NCBI RefSeq assembly: GCF_901482445.1
Contig: NZ_LR590477.1
Coordinates: forward strand, 2,046,001 to 2,110,000
DNA: 64,000 nt
DNA from: Neisseria lactamica
GTDB taxonomy: Bacteria; Pseudomonadota; Gammaproteobacteria; Burkholderiales; Neisseriaceae
Reading direction: 5' to 3'
Position numbers and translations under genes: made by a program. This document shows, one piece after another, positions 53,784 through 64,000 of this stretch. Each line of letters begins with the position of its first letter. The first letter of the stretch is position 1. A model generated the notes under the pieces. It did not search any database, had not been told where the DNA came from, and saw nothing but the letters and a program-made list of their open reading frames with translations.

Positions 53784-54830
53784 TCAGTGGTGATGGCCGC
53801 AGCCGCATTCTTTTTTCATATCGATCACCATACGGCCGGTGATTTTGCCTTCGCGCATTTCTTGGAAAATGGCGGGTGCTTCATCCAAAGCACGCAGTTG
53901 GACTTTGGGCACAACCAAACCTTCCGCGCCGAATTGGAAGGCTTCTTCCAAATCTTTGCGCGTGCCGACCAAAGAGCCGACCACTTCGATGCCGTCCAAA
54001 ACCAAACGCGGGATGGACAAATCCATCGATTCCGGCGGCAGCCCGACGGCAACCACACGTCCGCCCGCGCGGACGCAATTCACGGCAGAGTTGAATGCGG
54101 CAGCAGATACGGCGGTTACGACCGCAGCGTGTACGCCGCCGGTTTTTTCCTGAATCACTTTAGCAGCGTCTTCTTTGGCGGCGTTGACAACCAAATCCGC
54201 GCCGGTTTCTTTGGCAAACGCCAGTTTGTCGTCGTTGATGTCGATGGCGACAACGTGCGCGCCGAATACTTTTTTCGCGTATTGGACACCCAGGTTGCCC
54301 AAACCGCCCGCGCCGTAAATTGCAATCCACTGTCCCGGGCGCACGCCGGAAACTTTAATGGCTTTGTAGCAGGTAACGCCGGCGCAGGTAATGCTGGATG
54401 CTTGGGCGGGGTCGAGACCGTCGGGGACTTTGACGGCGTAGTCCGCATTGACGATGCAGTGGGTCGCCATACCGCCGTCGGCGGTGTAGCCCGCGTTCAA
54501 TACGGAACGGCACAGGGTTTCGCGGCCGGTATTGCAGTATTCGCAAGAGCCGCAGCTTTGGAACAGCCAGGCGATGCTGACGCGGTCGCCGACTTTCAGA
54601 TTTTTCACACCGTCGGCAACTTCTTTAACCAAACCGATGCCCTCGTGTCCCAACACGCGGCCCGGTTTTTCGCCGTAGTCGCCTGCCGCAACGTGCAGGT
54701 CGGTGTGGCATACGCCGCAATATTCGACTTCGACCAATGCCTCGCCGTATTCCAACGGGCGAACCTCGCGTTCGACTACTTCCACATCGCCCGCTACATT
54801 TTTATTCACAACAACTGCCTGCATTTTCAT
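53784..54830 (-). CDS. adhP: Zinc-dependent alcohol dehydrogenase, AdhP type
   Basis: 348 residues, medium-chain dehydrogenase. The catalytic zinc site has CGVCHTDLH and GHEGIG; the structural zinc has CGSCEYCNTGRETLC. The Rossmann motif is GAGGLGNLG. It begins MKMQAVVVNKNVAGD. It ends KKECGCGHHH, a Cys/His tail not usual in AdhP, which may bind metal. The CREE upstream (54885-55039) ends 54 bp from the ATG and could influence its promoter. Confidence 0.93.
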   Translation of the reverse strand: MKMQAVVVNKNVAGDVEVVEREVRPLEYGEALVEVEYCGVCHTDLHVAAGDYGEKPGRVLGHEGIGLVKEVADGVKNLKVGDRVSIAWLFQSCGSCEYCNTGRETLCRSVLNAGYTADGGMATHCIVNADYAVKVPDGLDPAQASSITCAGVTCYKAIKVSGVRPGQWIAIYGAGGLGNLGVQYAKKVFGAHVVAIDINDDKLAFAKETGADLVVNAAKEDAAKVIQEKTGGVHAAVVTAVSAAAFNSAVNCVRAGGRVVAVGLPPESMDLSIPRLVLDGIEVVGSLVGTRKDLEEAFQFGAEGLVVPKVQLRALDEAPAIFQEMREGKITGRMVIDMKKECGCGHHH

Positions 54831-54884
54831 GATTGCGCTCCTTAGTTACGGTAAAAAAACCTGTAAACGGAATGTTGTCCGATA

Positions 54885-55039
54885 TATAGTGGATTAACAA
54901 AAATCAGGACAAGGCGACGAAGCCGCAGACAGTACAGATAGTACGAAACCGATTCACTTGGTGCTTGAGCACCTTAGAGAATCGTTCTCTTTGAGCTAAG
55001 GCGAGGCAACGCCGTACTGGTTTTTGTTAATCCACTATA
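54885..55039. repeat. Correia element (long form, 155 bp) upstream of adhP
   Basis: Perfect ends TATAGTGGATTAACAAAAA. It includes the long-form block with AGAGAATCGTTCTCT and the GGTGC/GCACC stem around TTGA. Long CREE carry an IHF site and can create promoters. Besides this and the hairpin at 55197, the spacer 54831-55265 has no gene. Confidence 0.95.
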
Positions 55040-55196
55040 AGGGTAAGCATACGCTTCCGCATCTTACAGGTCAAATGGTATGTTGTTGAAAAATATGGGT
55101 TATATGTTATACTATAACGGCTTGGAAAGGCGCGGCATCCGGGCGGTTGCCGGATAAGGGGCGGCAGGTTTTCAGTTTGAAAAAACCGGACGGGAA

Positions 55197-55246
55197 ACCC
55201 GCAAAAATGCCGTCTGAACACAGCTTCAGACGGCATTTTTGCGGGT
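55197..55246 (-). terminator. Extended uptake-sequence terminator after pilV
   Basis: ACCCGCAAAAATGCCGTCTG begins a 22-bp arm that is fully complementary to the second arm, so flanking GC bases lengthen the stem. It is the longest hairpin of this type here. It directly follows the pilV stop. Confidence 0.9.
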
Positions 55247-55265
55247 TTGCGGGTTCGGCGGAGGA

Positions 55266-55655
55266 TCAGTCGAAGTCCGGGCAGGATTGTCCGTTGCCGG
55301 CGGCGGAAAGCGTGCCGCCGTCGTTGAGCGTGACGATGCAGGTTTCGCCTTCGTTGGTCGCCGGATCGGGGACGGCCTGAAGGGTGAAGTGGTCGGGGGT
55401 GACTTTGCTTAAGGTAATGTTGAAATATTTGTTTTGTTTCAGTTTTTTTGGGTCGTAGTTGTCAAACGTCCCTTTTTGGCGGTAGTAACGCTCCAAGTTT
55501 TGCGCGTTCATCAGCAGGGTGGATTTGACTTCCGACAGGCGGATGCGGCGGGTGTAGGCTTTATAAGAAGGGTAGGCGATGAGCGTCAGGATGCTGAGGA
55601 TGGCGACGGCAATCAGCAGCTCGAGCAGCGTGAAGCCTTTTTGAACGTTTTTCAT
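55266..55655 (-). CDS. pilV: PilV, minor type IV pilin
   Basis: 129 residues. Class III prepilin leader MKNVQKG, cut before FTLLELLIAVAILSILTLIAYP, with Glu5 of the mature protein present. The C-terminal disulfide pair is Cys in GETCIVTLNDGGT and GNGQSCPDFD. Closest in memory to neisserial PilV rather than ComP or PilX. Monocistronic. It would be idle if PilQ is non-functional. Confidence 0.9.
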   Translation of the reverse strand: MKNVQKGFTLLELLIAVAILSILTLIAYPSYKAYTRRIRLSEVKSTLLMNAQNLERYYRQKGTFDNYDPKKLKQNKYFNITLSKVTPDHFTLQAVPDPATNEGETCIVTLNDGGTLSAAGNGQSCPDFD

Positions 55656-55807
55656 AGCAATGTGTTTCCATTTGTTTATCGGTCGGCGGCATTATAACGC
55701 CGTATCGGAAATGGCGGAATATGTAAACGGATTGAAATTTTCGGGAAAGCAGATTGTATAAGTCATTTAAAACAAATGGTTATTTTTATTGTCGGCAGTT
55801 TGCCGCC

Positions 55808-55836
55808 TTGGATGGGGCAGGGACTTGCGGTAGAAT
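55808..55836 (+). promoter_or_regulatory. Predicted macAB promoter
   Basis: -35 TTGGAT (55808-55813) and -10 TAGAAT (55831-55836) with a 17-bp spacer, 44 bp before the macA start. The gonococcal macAB -10 box is known to vary and affect expression. Confidence 0.6.
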
Positions 55837-55880
55837 CCGCTTCCGATTTATGGGATTGGCGCATACAGAGAATTGAAAAT

Positions 55881-57056
55881 ATGGCAAAAATGATGAAATG
55901 GGCGGTTGTTGCGGCAGTCGCGGCGGCAGCGGTTTGGGGCGGATGGTCTTATCTGAAGCCCGAACCGCAGGCTTCTTATATTACGGAAACGGTCAGGCGC
56001 GGCGACATCATCCGGACGGTTTCTGCGACAGGTGAGATTTCACCGTCGAATCTGGTATCGGTCGGCGCGCAGGCATCGGGGCAGATTAAGAAACTTTATG
56101 TCAAACTCGGACAACAGGTCAAAAAGGGCGATTTGATTGCGGAAATCAATTCGACCTCGCAGACCAATACGCTCAATACGGAAAAATCCAAATTGGAAAC
56201 GTATCAGGCGAAGCTGGTGTCGGCACAGATTGCATTGGGCAGCGCGGAGAAGAAATATAAGCGTCAGGCGGCGTTGTGGAAGGATGATGCGACCTCTAAA
56301 GAAGATTTGGAAAGCGCGCAGGATGCGCTTGCCGCCGCCAAAGCCAATGTTGCCGAGCTGAAGGCTCTAATCAGACAGAGCAAAATTTCCATCAATACCG
56401 CCGAGTCGGAATTGGGCTACACGCGCATTACCGCAACGATGGACGGCACGGTGGTGGCGATTCCCGTGGAAGAAGGGCAGACTGTGAACGCGGCGCAGTC
56501 CGCACCGACGATTATCCAGCTTGCCAATTTGGATATGATGTTGAACAAAATGCAGATTGCCGAGGGCGATATTACCAAGGTGAAGGCGGGGCAGGATATT
56601 TCGTTTATGATTTTGTCCGAACCGGATACGCCGATTAAGGCGAAGCTCGACAGCGTCGACCCCGGGCTGACCACGATGTCGTCGGGCGGCTACAACAGCA
56701 GTACGGATACGGCTTCCAATGCGGTCTACTATTATGCCCGTTCGTTTGTGCCCAATCCGGACGGCAAACTCGCCACGGGTATGACGACGCAGAATACGGT
56801 TGAAATCGACGGTGTGAAGAATGTGCTGATTATTCCGTCGCTGACCGTGAAAAATCGCGGCGGCAAGGCGTTCGTACGCGTGTTGGGTGCAGACGGCAAA
56901 GCAGTGGAGCGCGAAATCCGAACCGGTATGAAAGACAGTATGAATACCGAAGTGAAAAGCGGTTTGAAAGAGGGGGACAAAGTGGTCATCTCCGAAATGA
57001 CCGCCGCCGAGCAACAGGAAAGCAGCGAACGCGCTATGGGCGGCCCGCCGCGCTGA
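55881..57056 (+). CDS. macA: MacA, periplasmic adaptor of the MacAB efflux pump
   Basis: Membrane-fusion protein. The start at 55881 (MAKMMKWAVVAAVAAAAVWGG) gives 391 residues; the longer frame includes the promoter. A membrane anchor is at about 5-22. Lipoyl halves (VSVGAQASGQIKKLYVKLGQQVKKGDLI and TRITATMDGTVVAIPVEEGQTV) flank a coiled-coil hairpin at about 95-210. Then beta-barrel and membrane-proximal domains. Works with MacB and an outer-membrane channel for macrolides. Confidence 0.95.
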   Translation: MAKMMKWAVVAAVAAAAVWGGWSYLKPEPQASYITETVRRGDIIRTVSATGEISPSNLVSVGAQASGQIKKLYVKLGQQVKKGDLIAEINSTSQTNTLNTEKSKLETYQAKLVSAQIALGSAEKKYKRQAALWKDDATSKEDLESAQDALAAAKANVAELKALIRQSKISINTAESELGYTRITATMDGTVVAIPVEEGQTVNAAQSAPTIIQLANLDMMLNKMQIAEGDITKVKAGQDISFMILSEPDTPIKAKLDSVDPGLTTMSSGGYNSSTDTASNAVYYYARSFVPNPDGKLATGMTTQNTVEIDGVKNVLIIPSLTVKNRGGKAFVRVLGADGKAVEREIRTGMKDSMNTEVKSGLKEGDKVVISEMTAAEQQESSERAMGGPPR

Positions 57057-57064
57057 TAAACGAA

Positions 57065-57103
57065 TATGCCGTCTGAACACGGAAACGGTTCCAGACGGCA
57101 TTT
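57065..57103 (+). terminator. Uptake-sequence hairpin between macA and macB
   Basis: ATGCCGTCTGAA pairs with TTCCAGACGGCAT (one mismatch). It sits in an operon spacer and may reduce but not stop read-through into macB. Confidence 0.6.
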
Positions 57104-57126
57104 ATCATACTGATTGACGGAACATT

Positions 57127-59061
57127 ATGAGCTTGATCGAATGTAAAAACATCAACCGCTATTTCGGCAGCGGCGAGAACCGCGTCCATATTTTGAAAAA
57201 CATCAGCCTGTCGATAGAGAAGGGCGATTTTGTCGCCATCATCGGGCAGTCCGGTTCGGGCAAGTCCACGCTGATGAACATACTCGGCTGTTTGGATACC
57301 GCCGGTTCCGGTTCGTACCGAATCGACGGCATCGAAACTGCCAAAATGCAGCCTGACGAACTGGCGGCATTGCGCCGCGAACGCTTCGGTTTCATCTTCC
57401 AACGCTACAACCTCTTAAGCTCGCTGACCGCAAGGGACAACGTTGCGCTGCCGGCCGTGTATATGGGTATGGGCGGCAAAGAGCGTTCCGCGCGGGCGGA
57501 GAAGTTGTTGCAGGATTTGGGTTTGGCAAGTAAAGAGGGCAACAAGCCCGGCGAACTCTCGGGCGGACAGCAGCAGCGCGTCTCCATCGCCCGTGCCCTG
57601 ATGAACGGCGGCGAAATCATCTTCGCCGACGAGCCGACCGGCGCGCTCGATACCGCCAGCGGCAAAAACGTGATGGAAATCATCCGCAGGCTGCACGAAG
57701 CGGGGCATACCGTCATTATGGTCACACACGACCCCGGCATTGCCGCCAACGCCAACCGCGTCATCGAAATCCGGGACGGCGAAATCATTTCCGACACCTC
57801 GAAAAATCCCGAAATCCCCGCAAGCAAGGTCGGGAGGATTCGGGAAAAAGCCTCGTGGTCGTTTTATTACGACCAGTTTGTCGAAGCCTTCAGAATGTCG
57901 GTGCAAGCAGTATTGGCGCACAAAATGCGTTCGCTTCTGACGATGCTGGGCATCATCATCGGTATCGCTTCGGTTGTCTCCGTCGTTGCATTGGGCAACG
58001 GTTCGCAGAAAAAAATCCTCGAAGACATCAGTTCGATGGGGACGAACACCATCAGCATCTTCCCCGGGCGCGGCTTCGGCGACAGGCGCAGCGGCAAAAT
58101 CAGAACCCTGACCATAGACGACGCAAAAATCATCGCCAAACAAAGCTACGTTGCTTCCGCCACGCCTATGACTTCGAGCGGCGGCACGCTGACTTACCGC
58201 AATACCGACTTGACCGCTTCTTTGTACGGCGTGGGCGAACAATATTTCGACGTGCGCGGGCTGAAGCTGGAAACGGGGCGGCTGTTTGACGAAAACGATG
58301 TGAAAGAAGACGCGCAAGTCGTCGTCATCGACCAAAATGTTAAAGACAAACTCTTTGCGGATTCGGATCCGTTGGGTAAAACCATTTTGTTCAGGAAACG
58401 CCCCTTGACCGTCATCGGCGTGATGAAAAAAGACGAAAACGCTTTCGGCAATTCCGACGTGCTGATGCTTTGGTCGCCCTATACGACCGTGATGCACCAA
58501 ATCACAGGCGAGAGCCACACCAACTCCATCACCGTTAAAATCAAAGACGATGCCAACACCCAAGTCGCCGAAAAAGGGTTGACCGAGCTGCTCAAAGCGC
58601 GGCACGGCACGGAAGATTTCTTTATGAACAACAGCGACAGCATCAGGCAGATGGTCGAAAGCACCACCGGCACGATGAAGCTGCTGATTTCCTCCATCGC
58701 CCTGATTTCATTGGTGGTCGGCGGCATCGGCGTGATGAACATTATGCTGGTGTCCGTTACCGAGCGCACCAAAGAAATCGGCATACGGATGGCAATCGGC
58801 GCGCGGCGCGGCAATATTTTGCAGCAGTTTTTGATTGAGGCGGTGTTAATCTGCGTCATCGGAGGCTTGGTCGGCGTAGGTTTGTCCGCCGCCGTCAGCC
58901 TCGTGTTCAACCACTTTGTAACCGACTTCCCGATGGACATTTCGGCGGCATCCGTTATCGGGGCGGTCGCCTGTTCGACCGGAATCGGCATCGCGTTCGG
59001 CTTTATGCCTGCCAATAAAGCAGCCAAACTCAATCCGATAGACGCATTGGCGCAGGATTGA
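57127..59061 (+). CDS. macB: MacB, ABC transporter of the MacAB pump
   Basis: 644 residues. N-terminal ATPase: Walker A GQSGSGKST, signature LSGGQQQRVSIARAL, Walker B IIFADEPTGALD and H-loop MVTHD. After about 250 comes the first membrane helix, then a periplasmic domain and three C-terminal helices (about 520-640) with the mechanotransmission motif VTERTKEIGIRMAIGARRGNI. 70 bp after macA. Confidence 0.96.
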   Translation: MSLIECKNINRYFGSGENRVHILKNISLSIEKGDFVAIIGQSGSGKSTLMNILGCLDTAGSGSYRIDGIETAKMQPDELAALRRERFGFIFQRYNLLSSLTARDNVALPAVYMGMGGKERSARAEKLLQDLGLASKEGNKPGELSGGQQQRVSIARALMNGGEIIFADEPTGALDTASGKNVMEIIRRLHEAGHTVIMVTHDPGIAANANRVIEIRDGEIISDTSKNPEIPASKVGRIREKASWSFYYDQFVEAFRMSVQAVLAHKMRSLLTMLGIIIGIASVVSVVALGNGSQKKILEDISSMGTNTISIFPGRGFGDRRSGKIRTLTIDDAKIIAKQSYVASATPMTSSGGTLTYRNTDLTASLYGVGEQYFDVRGLKLETGRLFDENDVKEDAQVVVIDQNVKDKLFADSDPLGKTILFRKRPLTVIGVMKKDENAFGNSDVLMLWSPYTTVMHQITGESHTNSITVKIKDDANTQVAEKGLTELLKARHGTEDFFMNNSDSIRQMVESTTGTMKLLISSIALISLVVGGIGVMNIMLVSVTERTKEIGIRMAIGARRGNILQQFLIEAVLICVIGGLVGVGLSAAVSLVFNHFVTDFPMDISAASVIGAVACSTGIGIAFGFMPANKAAKLNPIDALAQD

Positions 59062-59073
59062 GGTTGGAACAAA

Positions 59074-59114
59074 GATGCCGTCTGAAGCTGCCGCGACAGG
59101 CTTTAGACGGCATT
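59074..59114. terminator. Uptake-sequence hairpin after macB
   Basis: ATGCCGTCTGAAGC pairs with GCTTTAGACGGCAT with a single mismatch. Confidence 0.7.
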
Positions 59115-59117
59115 TGA

Positions 59118-59147
59118 AAAAGGCTTGGAATTTTCCAAGCCTTTTTT
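59118..59147. terminator. Bidirectional terminator between macB and dsbC
   Basis: AAAAGGCTTGGAA and TTCCAAGCCTTTT pair almost without loop, with T or A runs on both sides. It serves both convergent genes. Confidence 0.85.
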
Positions 59148-59156
59148 GCGGATGGA

Positions 59157-59939
59157 TTATTGATTTTTGCGGATGATTTCCTCCAGTTGGGGCATCGGGC
59201 TGTAGCCGCTTTGGCTGCGCCCGTTGGGGAAGACGAGGGTCGGCGTGCCGTTGAAGCCGAACTGTTCGCCCAAGGAAGTGGTTTCCGCGACGGGGTTGTC
59301 GCAGATGCTGCCGCCGGCCGGGAATTTGCCTTTACGCATCCAATCCGTCCACGCTTTGGCGCGGTCGGGCTGACACCATAAGATTTGCGCCTTGCGCGCG
59401 GCATCGGGGTGCAGGCCGGCAATGGGCATCATAAAGCTGTAAACCGTCACGTCGGTCATTTTTTCAAACTCGTGTTCCAGGCGTCTGCAGAACGGGCAGT
59501 CGGGGTCGGAGAAGACAGCGACTTTCAGCTTGCCGTTGCCGCGCACTTCTTTGATGGCTTTGTCCAAAGGCAGGGAGGCGAAGTCGATTTTGTTCAAATC
59601 TGCCATACGCTGTTCGGTGAGGTTTTTCCGGTTGTTGATGTCAATAAGTTCGCCGGAAAATAGATAATCGGCGTTTGCATCGGTGTAGATAATCTGCCTG
59701 CCGCTGACGACGACCTCGTAAATGCCTTTAACCGGTGTTTCGCTGACGCTCAACACTTTCAAATCTTGGGCGGAATAGATTTTTTCCAAACGCGCTTTCA
59801 AAGAGGCGGCAACGAATTTGCCGGCGGATTCGGCTTTGGCGGCGGGTTCGGCGTTGGCATTGGAAACGGGCGTTTGCCCGCACGCCAGCAGCGGGAGGAC
59901 GGTAAAGGGGGTTAAGATTTTGATTAACTTGGTTTTCAT
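59157..59939 (-). CDS. dsbC: DsbC-like thiol:disulfide interchange protein
   Basis: 260 residues from MKTKLIKILTPFTVLPLLAC. The signal ends in a lipobox-like LLAC (Cys20), so it may be a lipoprotein. There is an N-terminal dimerisation domain (about 45-110), then a thioredoxin domain with the active site DPDCPFCRRLEHEF. The cis-Pro region is FNGTPTLVFPNG. It isomerises wrong disulfides in the periplasm. Confidence 0.93.
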   Translation of the reverse strand: MKTKLIKILTPFTVLPLLACGQTPVSNANAEPAAKAESAGKFVAASLKARLEKIYSAQDLKVLSVSETPVKGIYEVVVSGRQIIYTDANADYLFSGELIDINNRKNLTEQRMADLNKIDFASLPLDKAIKEVRGNGKLKVAVFSDPDCPFCRRLEHEFEKMTDVTVYSFMMPIAGLHPDAARKAQILWCQPDRAKAWTDWMRKGKFPAGGSICDNPVAETTSLGEQFGFNGTPTLVFPNGRSQSGYSPMPQLEEIIRKNQ

Positions 59940-60077
59940 ATAAAGATGATTGCGCGTGTTGGAAAAGCGGCATTGTATCAAACCTCTGTTGCGCCTGCAT
60001 TGCGCCGAGGCTCAATTTATCGTCTGAAAATAGCTTCCGGCTGTTAAAATACGCAAAAAAATGATTTGTCTGCCTGT

Positions 60078-60104
60078 ATGATCTACCACCGTATCGCCGT
60101 AAAC
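60078..60104 (+). repeat. Duplicated 5' end of priA
   Basis: ATGATCTACCACCGTATCGC plus CGTAAAC repeats the first nine priA codons (MIYHRIAVN) at 60908 with only synonymous changes. It is followed by unrelated DNA and stops. It marks the old junction where the unknown gene at 60197 was inserted. Confidence 0.85.
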
Positions 60105-60196
60105 ATATGGCTAAGCGGACTTCGGGCCGGTTTGAGGCCGTCTGAAAGATTTGCGGCGGGCAACTGAAAGATTTTATCGACATTTTGAGAGAAAAA

Positions 60197-60862
60197 ATGA
60201 ACCAACAAGAATACGCTGAATATCTGTTTAAGCTGCTGGGCGAAGAGCCGCAGGCAGCAGATAAATATAATGGCTGGGAGGATTATTTCTACGGTTTGTT
60301 TCAGGGGTTTATGCCCGACGGAGAAGGCGTGGCTGCGGTGTTTGAACCTTTGGAAAAGGGACAGGAATTGCTGGCGCGCATTATGCCTGTGTATCAAAAC
60401 ACTGCCGAACACAACCAAGAGATCCTCGACGGCGGCTATATTCCCGGCTATTTCTGCCCGCCTGCGCAAGATGAGGCAGAAGTGAGACAGACGGGTGAGC
60501 GTTTGTTGGAAGGGTTGCGCGAATTTGCCCGCTTTGTTGAAGACGAAGAGCTGATTGCAGCCTTGGCAGCGATTAAACAGATACGTTTTGGCGAGCCTGC
60601 GGAAGAGTTTAATGATACTCGGGACTTGTTTGGAGAAGCGTTTGATGAATGGCGGATTAGTAATACGGATTACAACAGCCCCGAACAAGTGTTGGACGAA
60701 GCCTATTATTCTATAAATTGCGATTATTACCTGTCCGCCTATCTGCAATATCCGCTTTACCGCACCAAGCCCGACAGCGATTTTCTCCGTCCTTATTTCG
60801 ATTTGTGGAAACAGGGTTACGGCTTTACTTTGGATAAAGACTGTTTATATTTGTGCAAATAG
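60197..60862 (+). CDS. Unknown acidic protein inserted upstream of priA
   Basis: 221 residues from MNQQEYAEYLFKLLGEE at 60197 (the ATG or start at 60185 has poorer fit), preceded by AGAGAAAAA. It is very acidic, with many aromatic residues and no signal peptide or membrane helix. Blocks are GWEDYFYGLFQGFMPDGEGVA, YIPGYFCPPAQDEAEV and QYPLYRTKPDSDFLRPYFDLW. I do not recognise a family. An immunity-like role is one guess from the acidity and size, without support. The repeated priA start upstream indicates late acquisition. Confidence 0.7.
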   Translation: MNQQEYAEYLFKLLGEEPQAADKYNGWEDYFYGLFQGFMPDGEGVAAVFEPLEKGQELLARIMPVYQNTAEHNQEILDGGYIPGYFCPPAQDEAEVRQTGERLLEGLREFARFVEDEELIAALAAIKQIRFGEPAEEFNDTRDLFGEAFDEWRISNTDYNSPEQVLDEAYYSINCDYYLSAYLQYPLYRTKPDSDFLRPYFDLWKQGYGFTLDKDCLYLCK

Positions 60863-60907
60863 CTTCCGTTTTTTCAGACGGTCTCAAACCATTTGTCCGA
60901 CCACGCT

Positions 60908-63097
<2,190 letters not shown>

Positions 63098-63111
63098 TTA
63101 TCGGCAATACG

Positions 63112-63146
63112 ATGCCGTCTGAAAACCGTTTCAGACGGCATTTTTA
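63112..63146. terminator. Uptake-sequence hairpin between priA and the NnrS-like gene
   Basis: ATGCCGTCTGAAAAC pairs with GTTTCAGACGGCAT and a T run; it overlaps the stop region of the convergent gene. Confidence 0.8.
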
Positions 63147-64000
63147 TTCCGGATCGTCTGTAAACGCGTTCGCTCGAAAAATCGGTACGAATGTCAGCAG
63201 GTAAAGCACGAACACGGCGGCGGTCAGAATCGCGGGGACAGTGATGAAGAATATCGGGTTCACGTTCATTAAAACAGCGCGCGAGACGGCGGCGGCAAAG
63301 AGGATGGGGACGGCGATGCGGCAGAGTTTGGGGTAGTCGAGCTTGGTAAAGCCGCTGTGCCACAGTCCGGCAGTCAGCCACACCATCATCACGCCGCCCA
63401 TCATGCCGCTGAGGGTAATCAGGTGCATGGGCGCGGAGGCGGGCAGGTTTTGCAATTTCGCCGCGCCTGTCCACAGATAGCCTGCCGCGGCAAAGAGCTG
63501 GAGCAGGTAATAAGTGCGGACGTAGTGTTTGCGCAGGAGTTCGTGATGGTGAAGCTCACGCAGCTTGGCAAGCAGGATGAAGCCGACGGCGAGCGCGGTA
63601 AAACCGGCGGTTTGCGCAGGCAGCCAAAGTTCGGCGGCGGCGTGCAGCAGCAGGAAGGTGATGGCGATGTTTTTATAGACGGCGTTGGGGATGAATACGG
63701 GGTCTTTCAGACGGCATTCTTTCAACGCTTCCGCACCCAGCAAAACACTCACGCGTATGGAAACAAACATCACCGCCGCCATATTCAGATGCACTTGCGC
63801 ACGCAACAGGTTCAAATCGCCGCTGACGGCATAGGCCGTCTGAAAAACTGTGAACGCGGCAAGCAGCATCAAGAGGGCGAAGTTGTCCGTGTTGCGGTCA
63901 AGCCAAATCAGCCAAGCACAGAACAGCAGCAATACCAGCCAATAGGCGGCAACGAAAAATGCGGCAAGTTGCGGTAAAAACGGCAATAAAACAGCCGCAA
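63144..64000 (-). CDS. NnrS-family membrane protein, N-terminus beyond the right edge
   Basis: The frame is open to base 64000; the first possible start inside is a TTG at 63986, so the gene is probably cut. At least 280 residues with about eight helices. NnrS marks are HAAAELWLPAQTAGF and APMHLITLSGMMGGVMMVWLTAGLWHSG, with conserved histidines. NnrS proteins bind haem and copper and protect against nitrosative stress. Ends FTDDPE. Confidence 0.8.
   Translation of the reverse strand, partial: AAVLLPFLPQLAAFFVAAYWLVLLLFCAWLIWLDRNTDNFALLMLLAAFTVFQTAYAVSGDLNLLRAQVHLNMAAVMFVSIRVSVLLGAEALKECRLKDPVFIPNAVYKNIAITFLLLHAAAELWLPAQTAGFTALAVGFILLAKLRELHHHELLRKHYVRTYYLLQLFAAAGYLWTGAAKLQNLPASAPMHLITLSGMMGGVMMVWLTAGLWHSGFTKLDYPKLCRIAVPILFAAAVSRAVLMNVNPIFFITVPAILTAAVFVLYLLTFVPIFRANAFTDDPE

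Overview
The window is chromosomal DNA of a human-associated Neisseria, close to N. meningitidis, N. gonorrhoeae, N. lactamica and N. polysaccharea. The 12-base uptake sequence ATGCCGTCTGAA occurs dozens of times, often as inverted pairs that double as terminators. Other genus marks are Correia elements (CREE), dRS3 repeats, an IS1016 copy and an IS1106-like remnant. Many proteins are recognisable as neisserial orthologues. The species cannot be fixed by eye: PilQ has almost none of the basic octapeptide repeats typical of meningococci and an unusual Ser/Thr-rich stretch, so a commensal or divergent strain is plausible.

Layout. 1-4866 (minus): the pilMNOPQ operon for type IV pilus assembly, with pilQ running off the left edge and broken by an in-frame TAA at codon 469. 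5017-13540: ponA (PBP1), engB, cytochrome c4, the system II cytochrome c maturation pair resB-ccsA, and tsaD. 13584-18203: an lpxL-type lipid A acyltransferase, metK with a structured, terminator-ended leader, dacB (PBP3) and a flavin reductase-like gene behind a Fur-like box. 18250-23300 is an accessory, rearranged segment: a 160-bp duplication, fused remnants of an EamA transporter and of glycogen-debranching enzyme GlgX, a DODA-like dioxygenase, an unknown gene, an NTF2-like protein, a MoaF-like gene split by IS1016 with an exact 8-bp target duplication, and a decayed IS1106-like element.

23362-31148: rng (behind a perfect 19-bp inverted repeat), glutaredoxin, secB, recG, argC, a small secreted protein and yihY. 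31600-34786: the queuosine genes queC, queD and queE, with a preQ1-I-like riboswitch on the queC ribosome binding site; CREE and dRS3 repeats lie between them. 35119-46611: tRNA-Pro(CGG), nagZ, two nhaC-type antiporters, a DegP-type lipoprotein protease, nth, a YqaA-like membrane protein, corC-ybeY, hemC and tyrB. 46830-53515: a zinc-finger protein, lctP with a GntR-type operator (probably GdhR), lpxH and smc. 53784-64000: adhP, pilV, macAB, dsbC, an unknown gene inserted next to a duplicated priA start, priA, and an NnrS-like gene cut by the right edge.

Most of the window is housekeeping. The main points of interest are the pilQ nonsense codon, the metK leader RNA, the scrambled 18-23 kb segment, the rng inverted repeat, and the insertion scar before priA. 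No CRISPR array, prophage or known defence system was seen.
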